From Christensenella sp. UBA4379 (GTDB lineage: Bacteria > Bacillota > Clostridia > Christensenellales > Aristaeellaceae), in NCBI GenBank assembly GCA_002391225.1, contig DGRV01000093.1, forward strand, positions 1 to 6,420: 6,420 bases of DNA, written 5' to 3'. Every line of letters begins with the position of its first letter. Positions within the stretch are counted from its first letter, which is position 1. Positions 1 to 5,899 of this stretch are shown here, one piece after another. The notes beneath the pieces are model-generated. The model saw only the letters and a program-made list of their open reading frames with translations. It was not told where the DNA came from and did no database searches. The position numbers and the translations under genes were made by a program.

Positions 1-1183
1 TGTTTTTCCGGTAATACTTGGTCTGGCACTCGATCACGACGTCATTGTTGCCGATGGGCTGTACGGTGGCGTTGTAGGAGATCAGGCCGTCCTGGGAGCT
101 GACGAGGTCGGAATAGTTTTCTCCGTTGATGGTCACGGTGCTGCCGCGCTCGACCTTGAACTGAATCTGGTATTTGGGGCGGCTGTTGACCTCCACGAAG
201 GTGACGTCGGGGGAGACCAGGGTAATGGGGGACAGGGGGACATCCACGTCGAAATGGATGACGTCCATCAGCCGCATTTCTCCGCTGGCGGTTCGCTTAT
301 AGGGCGTCATGGTAACGTGGAACACGGGGTCCGTCAGGTCCGTCACGTCCTCATACCACTTATAATCGGGAATTTCAAAGGTGGCGTAGCCCCCGATGGA
401 CACCCCGGGCATGTGAAGCTCCTTGATGTGGATTTCCGTCCCCTCCTCCGCCGGGATGCGGATGATGTGGGCGGGCAGGTCGTCATAGATGGAAGAGGTA
501 ATGATGACGTCGTCCTGCAGGCTGGAGCTTTCCGCCGAGGAAAAGGGCGGCAGGTGCAGGAAAAAGCACCCGGTCAGCACCCCACCCGCCAGGAGCAGCA
601 CCAGAACAAAAGAGCGGATGAGCTTTCCCATTCGGGCCTTCCGCTGGGGGCGGAAGGTGCGGCTGGGCGTATCGTCCCGGTAGATGGAATGGATGTAGCG
701 GCCGTCCGCCAGCACGCCCTGGACGTCCGGCTGGTCGCCGTGATAGTCGTCGTAGTCGATGGCGTCGATCTGGGCGGAGGAGACGCGCGGCCGGTCTTCC
801 CCGGCGTCCGGCGCTCCTTCCTCCGGGTCGGTGATGATATAGCGGCGGCGGGTGGTGTTCTGGCGGCGTCGGCCCGTCCGGTTGGTCAGCCGGGCATAGG
901 GGTGGGTTTCCGCTTCGCGCAGACGTCGCTGCTCCTCATAGCCGCGGAGCCTGCGCTCCCGGAGAGACTCCATCTCTTGGGCCAGCGTATCGCCGCTGTC
1001 CGGAGTCTGATCGATGTTGCCGTCTTCGTCGACGTCGAAATAAATTTTTTCCTGGCGGCCGGTGCCCATCTCCTGCTTCCAGTTCTGCTGATTCGCGCTT
1101 TCTTCTTCAGCCAGCGGCGCGCCGCACTGAAAGCAGCGGGGCAGGGAGGCGCGGTTCCAGGCGCCGCAGCGGGGACACTTCAT
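1..1183 (-). CDS. Zinc-ribbon, single-pass membrane protein with extracellular Ig-like region (partial, C-terminus beyond the left edge)
   Basis: The reading frame is open from the ATG at 1183 to the window edge, giving 394 residues and no stop. Residues 3-20 form a Cys4 zinc ribbon (C3-P-R-C6, then C17-F-Q-C20). Residues 21-186 are hydrophilic, rich in Arg/Glu/Asp and probably disordered and cytoplasmic. A hydrophobic stretch at about 189-210 follows basic residues (R181, K182, R184, K187, R190), predicting a single membrane span with the C-terminus outside. Residues about 320-394 resemble a bacterial Ig-like/glucodextranase-B-type beta domain, with the pattern VTINGENY, a polar turn, then IGNNDVVIEC. 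AGGAGG (1195-1200) lies 11 bases before the ATG. The gene is divergent from ackA. The architecture resembles uncharacterised clostridial zinc-ribbon membrane proteins, possibly envelope sensors. No enzymatic motif is visible, so the function is unknown. Confidence 0.85.
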   Translation of the reverse strand, partial: MKCPRCGAWNRASLPRCFQCGAPLAEEESANQQNWKQEMGTGRQEKIYFDVDEDGNIDQTPDSGDTLAQEMESLRERRLRGYEEQRRLREAETHPYARLTNRTGRRRQNTTRRRYIITDPEEGAPDAGEDRPRVSSAQIDAIDYDDYHGDQPDVQGVLADGRYIHSIYRDDTPSRTFRPQRKARMGKLIRSFVLVLLLAGGVLTGCFFLHLPPFSSAESSSLQDDVIITSSIYDDLPAHIIRIPAEEGTEIHIKELHMPGVSIGGYATFEIPDYKWYEDVTDLTDPVFHVTMTPYKRTASGEMRLMDVIHFDVDVPLSPITLVSPDVTFVEVNSRPKYQIQFKVERGSTVTINGENYSDLVSSQDGLISYNATVQPIGNNDVVIECQTKYYRKN

Positions 1184-1346
1184 GTACGAGAATTCCTCCT
1201 GAGTTCAGACAGGGGATAAAACCCCCTCTTCAAAATCTATTATTCTACATCCTTTTCGGAAACCCTTTTTGAAGAATTGTAAATTCTCCTTGTAGGCGCG
1301 GACGGAACTTGTCACAAAATGTTTTCGTTTTTCAGCCTGATCCTGC

Positions 1347-1375
1347 TTGCGGGAAAGACAAAAAAGTGCGATAAT
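1347..1375 (+). promoter_or_regulatory. Probable sigma-A promoter of ackA (extended -10)
   Basis: TTGCGG (1347-1352) is a partial -35 match. It is separated by exactly 17 bases from GATAAT (1370-1375), a 5/6 match to TATAAT. A TG at 1367-1368, one base before the -10, gives an extended -10 element. Transcription would start around 1382, leaving a leader of about 75 bases before ackA. No operator or riboswitch was recognised in that leader. The assignment is by pattern only. Confidence 0.6.
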
Positions 1376-1443
1376 AGAAAAGCTGTATGAACTGCGTCTG
1401 ACCGGGCCAAACGAAAACCGCCCGGACTCAACAAACTGCAATC

Positions 1444-1448
1444 GGAGG
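1444..1448 (+). promoter_or_regulatory. Ribosome binding site of ackA
   Basis: GGAGG lies eight bases before the ATG at 1457. It fixes the start of acetate kinase, whose first residues (MKVLIVNAGSSS) match the family N-terminus. Confidence 0.8.
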
Positions 1449-1456
1449 AATGTAAA

Positions 1457-2659
1457 ATGAAAGTTCTGATCGTAAACGCCGGTTCTTCTTCCCTCAAATA
1501 TCAGTTGATCGATATGGATAACGAATCCACCCTGGCCAAGGGTCTGGTGGAGAAGATCGGCCTGGACCTGGGCAAGCTGACCCATAAGGCGGCCGGCAAG
1601 GTCTTTACCGTGGAAAAAAAGATCGATAACCACGTCATCGCTACCCAGATGATGCTGGACGCCCTGACCGACGCGGACCACGGCGTGGTCAAGTCCATGG
1701 ACGAGATCGGCGCGGTCGGCCACCGCGTGCTGCACGGCGGCCCGAACTTCACCGAGTCCGTCATTGTGAACCCGGAGGTTGAAGCGGCCATCGAAGAAAA
1801 TATCCCGCTGGGCCCGCTGCATAACCCCGCCAACCTGGCCGGCATCCGCGCCTGCCGGGAGGTCATGCCGAATACCCCCATGGTGGCCGTGTTCGACACC
1901 GCTTTCCATATGACCATGCCTCCCAAGGCCTACCGCTATGGCGTGCCGAAGGATTATTACACCCGCCTCAAGGTTCGCCGCTACGGCTTCCACGGCACCT
2001 CCCACCGCTATGTGGCGGCCCGGATCCCCGAATATCTGGGCAAGAAGCCGGAAGAGCTCCGCATCATCAACTGCCACCTGGGCAATGGTTCCTCCGTCTG
2101 CGCCATCGACAAGGGCAAGTGCGTGGATACCTCCATGGGCATCACCCCACTCGAGGGCCTGCTGATGGGCACCCGCTGCGGCTCCATGGACCCGGCGGTG
2201 GTGCAGTACATCTGCAACCAGGACCATATCGACGTCAACGAGATGCTCAACATCTGCAATAAGAAGAGCGGCCTGCTGGGCATTTCCGGCGTCAGCTCCG
2301 ACATGCGCGAGGTCGCCCAGGCCGCCGAAAACGGCAACGAGGACGCCCAGATCGCCATCGACATGCTGGTGGAAGGGATCCGCAAGTACATCGGCGCTTA
2401 CGCCGCCGTCCTGCACGGGGTGGACGTCATTTCCTTCACCGCCGGCATCGGTGAAAACGACGCCGCTCTCCGCGCCAAAGTCATCACCGGCCTGGAGTTC
2501 ATGGGCGCCAAGATGGACTATGAAAAGAACGCCAAGATCCGCGGCGTGGAAGCCGACGTTTCCGCCCCGGACAGCAAGGTCAAGATCCTGATCATCCCGA
2601 CCAACGAAGAGCTGGCGATCGCCAGGGATACCATGGCGCTGGTCAGCGCGGCGAAATAA
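1457..2659 (+). CDS. ackA: Acetate kinase
   Basis: This is a 400-residue protein of normal family length that interconverts acetyl phosphate + ADP and acetate + ATP in the cytosol, the ATP-yielding last step of acetate fermentation. Both family signatures are clear: VNAGSSSLK at the N-terminus and RRYGFHGTSHRYV at 174-186. Residues equivalent to the known catalytic set of the Methanosarcina enzyme are present: N7, R90 (R91), D147 (D148), H179 (H180), R240 (R241) and E384. The phosphate/nucleotide loops HLGNGSS (207-213) and FTAGIGEND (327-335) are intact. The usual partner phosphotransacetylase (pta) is not adjacent: upstream is a divergent zinc-ribbon gene and downstream a structured spacer. 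It appears monocistronic from its own promoter. A role in acetate or short-chain acid production is inferred. Butyrate kinase is unlikely given the length and signatures. Confidence 0.98.
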   Translation: MKVLIVNAGSSSLKYQLIDMDNESTLAKGLVEKIGLDLGKLTHKAAGKVFTVEKKIDNHVIATQMMLDALTDADHGVVKSMDEIGAVGHRVLHGGPNFTESVIVNPEVEAAIEENIPLGPLHNPANLAGIRACREVMPNTPMVAVFDTAFHMTMPPKAYRYGVPKDYYTRLKVRRYGFHGTSHRYVAARIPEYLGKKPEELRIINCHLGNGSSVCAIDKGKCVDTSMGITPLEGLLMGTRCGSMDPAVVQYICNQDHIDVNEMLNICNKKSGLLGISGVSSDMREVAQAAENGNEDAQIAIDMLVEGIRKYIGAYAAVLHGVDVISFTAGIGENDAALRAKVITGLEFMGAKMDYEKNAKIRGVEADVSAPDSKVKILIIPTNEELAIARDTMALVSAAK

Positions 2660-2666
2660 TTTGGAG

Positions 2667-2706
2667 CCCGGGAAAGCGGGCCGGTGTTCCGGCCTGCTTT
2701 CCCCGG
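2667..2706 (+). terminator. Long GC-rich hairpin after ackA, no U-tract
   Basis: Two 18-base arms (2667-2684 and 2689-2706) flank a TGTT loop. They pair except for one C-C mismatch and one G-U wobble. The hairpin begins seven bases after the ackA stop, a typical terminator position, but the sequence after it (ACTGCCGGAC) has no T-run. It may therefore stabilise the mRNA 3' end or act as an unusual terminator rather than a classical intrinsic one. Confidence 0.55.
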
Positions 2707-2712
2707 ACTGCC

Positions 2713-2745
2713 GGACAGCCTGCGTATTTCAGCTTTGGGCTGTTC
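2713..2745 (+). repeat. Inverted repeat (second hairpin of the ackA-GNAT spacer)
   Basis: GGACAGCC (2713-2720) can pair with GGCTGTTC (2738-2745), with one G-U pair and a 17-base loop. It sits between the two stronger hairpins of the spacer. On its own it is modest and could be chance in GC-rich DNA. It is listed because it makes three successive hairpins. Confidence 0.3.
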
Positions 2746-2770
2746 ATCCCTTCCACAGCGGACGCACCAA

Positions 2771-2830
2771 CCTGCATGGCTCAGATGCCCAGCGGACAAA
2801 CCTCCTGATCCATGCAGGCTTTGTTTATGG
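2771..2830 (+). terminator. Probable intrinsic terminator with U-rich tail
   Basis: CCTGCATGG (2771-2779) pairs perfectly with CCATGCAGG (2810-2818). After one mismatch, TCAG (2781-2784) pairs with CTGA (2805-2808). The loop is 20 bases. The stem is followed by CTTTGTTTATGG (2819-2830), an interrupted T-rich tail. It would end transcripts from ackA, or serve as an attenuator stem before the acetyltransferase gene if transcription starts within the spacer. The long loop and broken U-tract lower confidence. Confidence 0.45.
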
Positions 2831-2837
2831 CCGCCGT

Positions 2838-2867
2838 TTGGGAAAATTTCTTGTAAACATTTTTAAT
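2838..2867 (+). promoter_or_regulatory. Weak candidate promoter for the GNAT-hydrolase-Mur ligase operon
   Basis: TTGGGA (2838-2843) and TTTAAT (2862-2867) are separated by 18 bases in a locally AT-rich stretch. The start point would fall near 2874, overlapping the GGAG (2876-2879) that precedes the ATG at 2885, so the leader would be very short. This is a pattern match only. Read-through from ackA is an alternative. Confidence 0.3.
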
Positions 2868-2884
2868 CCGGGGCTGGAGTAACT

Positions 2885-3349
2885 ATGTCGTTGCTATCTT
2901 TGCTCGGCGGCACCACGCTGCACAACGAGCAGATCGTCCTGCGGTTGACGAATTATGAAGTGACCGACGCGGAGTACGGCATTTCGGACGGCTATCTGTT
3001 TCACATCTACAAGCGTCATTCCCTGAAAAAAATCGGCTATATCAGCCTGAGGCTTGGGGAAAGCCCGGGCCTGTATTACCTGGGCCACATCGGCTACCGG
3101 ATTGACGAGCCCTACCGCGGGCACGGCTTCGCGGCCCAGGCCTGCCGGCTGATGACGCCGGTGATGCAGCAGGAGGGCCTGCAAAGCCTGGTCATTACCA
3201 CGGATACGGACAACTGGGCTTCCCGCCGGACCTGTGAAAAGATCGGCTGCGTGCTGGAATCGGTGGTCCCGGTGCCGGAGGCGTACCGGATCCTGTGCTC
3301 TGGCTCGACGGCGAAGTGCCGGTATATTTATTTTCCGTTTGGGAGGTAA
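2885..3349 (+). CDS. GNAT family N-acetyltransferase (RimJ/RimL-like)
   Basis: This 154-residue protein matches the usual size of a single GNAT domain, which transfers acetyl from acetyl-CoA to an amine in the cytosol. The core strand segment GHIGYRID (67-74) runs into the acetyl-CoA pyrophosphate loop YRGHGFA (77-83), followed by the helix AAQACRLM. Motif B is seen as TDTDNWASRRTCEKIGC (106-122), the common end of RimJ/RimL-like acetyltransferases, in which a conserved Asn precedes the Ser-Arg-Arg helix. A GGAG lies five bases before the ATG. It is the first gene of a compact three-gene cluster, and its stop overlaps the ribosome binding site of the hydrolase gene. The acceptor cannot be read from sequence. 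Peptide, antibiotic or envelope-precursor acetylation are all possible. Confidence 0.88.
   Translation: MSLLSLLGGTTLHNEQIVLRLTNYEVTDAEYGISDGYLFHIYKRHSLKKIGYISLRLGESPGLYYLGHIGYRIDEPYRGHGFAAQACRLMTPVMQQEGLQSLVITTDTDNWASRRTCEKIGCVLESVVPVPEAYRILCSGSTAKCRYIYFPFGR
3341..3346 (+). promoter_or_regulatory. Ribosome binding site that decides the TTG start of the hydrolase
   Basis: GGGAGG encodes the last two residues of the acetyltransferase and sits five bases before TTG at 3352. No ATG in this frame lies near the expected N-terminus. A more distant GTG at 3295 would add 19 residues that overlap the upstream gene and look unlike the family, so TTG is preferred. The arrangement suggests translational coupling. 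Confidence 0.7.
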
Positions 3350-3351
3350 CT

Positions 3352-4125
3352 TTGTTCATTGATTGCCGGGGCGTACGCCTGCATGTGGAGCAGTTCGGTA
3401 CGGGCGGAACGCCCGTGCTGCTCCTGCACGGCTGGGGCTGCTCCATCCGTCATTTTGCCCCGATCACGGAAGACCTGAAGAAGGACCGGCTGGTGACGGT
3501 CCTCGATTTCCCAGCCCACGGGGAATCCTCCGAACCGCCGGAGCCCTGGGGCGTTTCCGACTTTGCCGAGATGACGGCGGAGGTGATGGAACGTCTTTCC
3601 ATCGCTCCGGCGGACATTATCGCCCATTCCTTCGGCGCGCGGGTGGCCATCGACCTGGCGGCCCGGCATCCGGCCCTGGTCAACCGCATGGTGCTGACCG
3701 GGGCGGCCGGCATCCGCAAGCCTCCAACGCCCGAGCAGAAGAAAAAGAGCGAACAGTACCAGCGGAAAAAGGCCTTTTTGAACCGCCTGGGCCAGCTGCC
3801 CGGGCTGAAAATGCCTATGGAAAAGCTGCTGGAGGCTGAACGGCAGAAGCACGGTTCGCCCGATTATCTGGCCTTGTCACCTGAGATGCGGCAGACCTTT
3901 GTCAAAATCGTCAACGAGGACCTGTCGGACCGCCTGCCGAAGATCAAGGCTTCCACCCTGCTGGTGTTCGGCCGAAACGACACCGAGACCCCGCTGTGGA
4001 TGGGGCAGAGGATGGAAAAGGAAATCCCGGACGCCGGTCTGGTGGTGTTTGAAAACGGGGATCACTTTGCCTACCTTCAGGAATGGCCCCGGTTCCTGAC
4101 GATTGTACGGACTTTTTTAAACTGA
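3352..4125 (+). CDS. Alpha/beta-fold hydrolase
   Basis: From the TTG start this is a 257-residue protein, the normal length for a minimal alpha/beta hydrolase. The N-terminus MFIDCRGVRLHVEQFG is the typical first beta-hairpin. HGWG (26-29) forms the oxyanion hole. DFPAHGES (52-59) is the classical turn after strand 4. The nucleophile elbow is AHSFGAR with Ser93, and the rest of the triad is probably Asp210 (GRNDTETP) and His238 (GDHFAYL). A charged, Lys-rich insertion at about 124-165 would be the cap. There is no signal peptide, so it is cytosolic. It starts two bases after the acetyltransferase stop and lies 21 bases before the Mur ligase gene, so it is co-transcribed. An esterase, thioesterase or amidase acting on an envelope precursor is conceivable from context, but the substrate is not determined by sequence. 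Confidence 0.93.
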   Translation: MFIDCRGVRLHVEQFGTGGTPVLLLHGWGCSIRHFAPITEDLKKDRLVTVLDFPAHGESSEPPEPWGVSDFAEMTAEVMERLSIAPADIIAHSFGARVAIDLAARHPALVNRMVLTGAAGIRKPPTPEQKKKSEQYQRKKAFLNRLGQLPGLKMPMEKLLEAERQKHGSPDYLALSPEMRQTFVKIVNEDLSDRLPKIKASTLLVFGRNDTETPLWMGQRMEKEIPDAGLVVFENGDHFAYLQEWPRFLTIVRTFLN

Positions 4126-4146
4126 CATGAAGGAGCTTTCTGTTTG

Positions 4147-5784
4147 ATGGATGTTTCCCGGATGCCCGCAGGGGCGCTGATCGTCCTGGCGGCCGTGGTG
4201 TCCAGCCTGCTGGCCGCCCGAAAGTCCATTCATTATTTTCAGCTGGAAAGCTATCAGTTCCGCGGATATTGGAAAACCATGGCCCGCCAGTGGGAGAAGG
4301 CGTTTGAGCCGTGCCTCCTCCTGAGCGCGGCCGTGCTGGTTGCCGCCGTTCTCCTTTCAGCCCTTTCGGGCCTGATCCCGGAGGGCGGTTCCGTCTGGAT
4401 GACGCTGGCGGGGCTGGCTTTGGCCGCAGGGGTGTTCCTTTCCGCGTGGCTGGCGCACAAAAAACAGCTCAGGGAAAAGGAAAAAAAGCCCTTCGCCATG
4501 ACGGCCCGGGTCAAGCGGCTGTATGTTACGCTGGGTTTGCTTTTGTGCGGGCTGAGCGCGGCGCTCTGGTTTTCGTTTTTTGCCGGGCGCGGCAGCTTCC
4601 TCTACCTTTCCGTTTTCGCCCTGATTCCGCTGGGCCTGCCCCTGTGGACGGCCGTGGCCGCCTGCCTGATCTGGCCGGTGGAAATGCTGATCCAGTACGC
4701 TTATCTGTCCGACGCCCGGAAAAAGCTGCTGGCCAACGACCGGCTGATCCGCATCGGCATCACCGGGAGCTATGGCAAAACCAGCACGAAGTTTATCCTG
4801 GCGGCGATCCTGTCCCAGAAGTATAACGTCCTGGCGACGCCCGCCAGCTTCAACACTCCCATGGGCCTGACCCGGGTGATCCGGGAGCGGCTGACGCCTG
4901 CCCACCAGGTCTTCATCGGGGAAATGGGGGCCCGCCACCGCCGGGACATCAGGGACCTCTGCCGCCTCGTCCATCCGACGATCGGCATCCTGACCAGCGT
5001 GGGTCCCCAGCACCTGGATACGTTCAAGACCATTAAAAACATCACCAAGACCAAGTACGACCTGATCGAAGCCCTGCCGCAGGACGGCACCGCCTATTTT
5101 CAGAACGACGGGGGAATTGTGACCGGCCTGTACGAAAAGACGGAGAAGCCCAAGCGCCTGGTCGGCGTGCCGGGCAGCGCCGCCTGGGCAGAGGACGTCA
5201 AGGTCGGCCCGGACGGCAGCGCCTTTACCCTGTGCCTGGGAGACGGCCAGCGCTGCGCCTGCGAGACGAAGCTGCTGGGTGCGCATAACATCAATAACAT
5301 CCTCTGCGCGGCGGCGGTCGCCGCGGACCTGGGCCTGTCTCTGCGGCAGATTCAGGCGGGCATATCGTCCCTGACCCCGGTGGAGCACCGGCTGCAGATC
5401 GTGTCCAACGCTGGCGGCGTCACCGTGATCGACGACGCCTTCAACACCAACCCGACCTCCTCCAAGGAAGCCTTAAAGGTTTTGTCCATGTTCGCCGGGC
5501 GGCGCATCATCGTGACCCCGGGCATGGTGGAGCTTGGGGAGCAGGAGGCCCAGTACAACCGGGAGTTCGGCGAGGCCATCGCCCAGAGCGCGGACGTGGT
5601 CTTCCTGGTGGGCAAAAAGCATACCGAGCCCATCGCCGAAGGCCTGCGGAGCAAGGGCTTCCCGGAAGAGAACCTCTTCGTCTTCTCCACCTTTGACGAG
5701 GCGGTCGCCGCCCTCCGGCCGATGCTGCAGCCCGGGGACACGGTGATGTACGAAAACGACCTGCCGGACAACTATACGGAATAA
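4147..5784 (+). CDS. Membrane-anchored Mur ligase family protein (MurF-like)
   Basis: The 545-residue protein has two parts. Residues 1-185 hold about five hydrophobic segments (roughly 8-24, 55-78, 84-103, 125-146, 150-182) with basic loops, replacing the UDP-MurNAc-tripeptide-binding domain of normal MurF. Residues from about 200 form a Mur ligase ATPase core and C-terminal domain. The P-loop is GSYGKTST (207-214). E259 in GEMGAR is the expected Mg ligand, and H289 lies in GPQHLDTF. K303 aligns with the carbamylated Lys position of Mur ligases. GAHNINN (378-384), EHRLQ (413-417) and DDAFNTNP (429-436) match the family, as does PGMVELGE (458-465). Such enzymes use ATP to join an amino acid or dipeptide to a carboxylate, here presumably at the inner membrane face. 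AAGGAG (4130-4135) lies 11 bases before this ATG. The TTG at 4144 is eight bases away and is an equally possible start. The exact substrate is unknown. Confidence 0.9.
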   Translation: MDVSRMPAGALIVLAAVVSSLLAARKSIHYFQLESYQFRGYWKTMARQWEKAFEPCLLLSAAVLVAAVLLSALSGLIPEGGSVWMTLAGLALAAGVFLSAWLAHKKQLREKEKKPFAMTARVKRLYVTLGLLLCGLSAALWFSFFAGRGSFLYLSVFALIPLGLPLWTAVAACLIWPVEMLIQYAYLSDARKKLLANDRLIRIGITGSYGKTSTKFILAAILSQKYNVLATPASFNTPMGLTRVIRERLTPAHQVFIGEMGARHRRDIRDLCRLVHPTIGILTSVGPQHLDTFKTIKNITKTKYDLIEALPQDGTAYFQNDGGIVTGLYEKTEKPKRLVGVPGSAAWAEDVKVGPDGSAFTLCLGDGQRCACETKLLGAHNINNILCAAAVAADLGLSLRQIQAGISSLTPVEHRLQIVSNAGGVTVIDDAFNTNPTSSKEALKVLSMFAGRRIIVTPGMVELGEQEAQYNREFGEAIAQSADVVFLVGKKHTEPIAEGLRSKGFPEENLFVFSTFDEAVAALRPMLQPGDTVMYENDLPDNYTE

Positions 5785-5837
5785 AATACGATAAGACGCA
5801 AAAAAGAGGCTGATTCCGGCGGGCTCCGTAACACAGT

Positions 5838-5850
5838 ATTAGGTTCTAAT
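5838..5850. repeat. Short near-palindrome, candidate recombinase site
   Basis: ATTAG and CTAAT are perfect inverted arms around GTT. The dyad lies about 45 bases beyond the recombinase stop, where a large serine recombinase element would be expected to end. The assignment to an attachment site is inference. Confidence 0.3.
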
Positions 5851-5854
5851 CGAC

Positions 5855-5871
5855 GAAAACGTAATGTTTTC
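5855..5871. repeat. Inverted repeat GAAAAC-5-GTTTTC
   Basis: A perfect six-base dyad with a five-base centre (GTAAT). It lies between the ATTAG palindrome and the recombinase stop codon. It could be a binding site or part of a recombinase 3' hairpin. No T-run follows on the minus strand. Confidence 0.35.
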
Positions 5872-5881
5872 AAGGCTCACA

Positions 5882-5899
5882 GCGTGATTTCGGTCACGC
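5882..5899 (-). terminator. Hairpin overlapping the recombinase stop codon
   Basis: GCGTGA (5882-5887) pairs with TCACGC (5894-5899) around TTTCGG. The right arm contains the recombinase stop codon (5894-5896). Without a following U-tract on the minus strand it is a weak terminator candidate and may instead be another dyad of the element end. Confidence 0.3.

Larger units (their letters stand above)
5785..5893. other. Spacer containing the probable chromosome/element junction
   Basis: These 109 bases separate the Mur ligase stop from the recombinase stop. The first part contains an A-rich run and a Shine-Dalgarno-like AGAGG (5805-5809) with no start codon at the proper distance. The second part is AT-richer and carries dyad symmetries. 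No hairpin plus T-run that would end the operon on the plus strand is seen. The exact junction cannot be fixed without an uninterrupted relative for comparison. Confidence 0.5.

Noticed and set aside
566..577. Lipobox-like LTGC inside the membrane span of the zinc-ribbon protein
   Set aside because: About 200 mostly hydrophilic residues precede it, so it is not an N-terminal lipoprotein signal. A plain membrane span is the simpler reading.
254..1219. 321-codon plus-strand open frame over the zinc-ribbon gene
   Set aside because: The opposite strand encodes a protein with a clear Cys4 ribbon, membrane span and strong AGGAGG. The plus-strand translation is low-complexity and has no domain.
1211..1227. 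AGGGG/CCCCT hairpin upstream of the zinc-ribbon gene
   Set aside because: Only five base pairs with no U-tract. It is too weak to call a terminator or regulatory RNA.
1276..1281. TACAAT on the minus strand as a -10 for the zinc-ribbon gene
   Set aside because: No acceptable -35 is found 16-18 bases upstream, so a promoter cannot be supported by pattern.
1205..2416. 403-codon open frame antisense to acetate kinase
   Set aside because: It lies wholly over ackA and its upstream region, has no ribosome binding site or recognisable domain, and has the His/Gly/Val/Asp-rich composition typical of antisense frames in GC-rich genes.
2661..2882. 73-codon small open frame in the ackA-GNAT spacer
   Set aside because: It runs through the strong hairpins, starts at TTG without a good ribosome binding site, and its peptide has no recognisable character.
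4357..5388. 343-codon open frame antisense to the Mur ligase
   Set aside because: It is explained by codon bias of the well-supported Mur ligase on the plus strand. It shows no motifs and is Gln/Gly/Arg rich.
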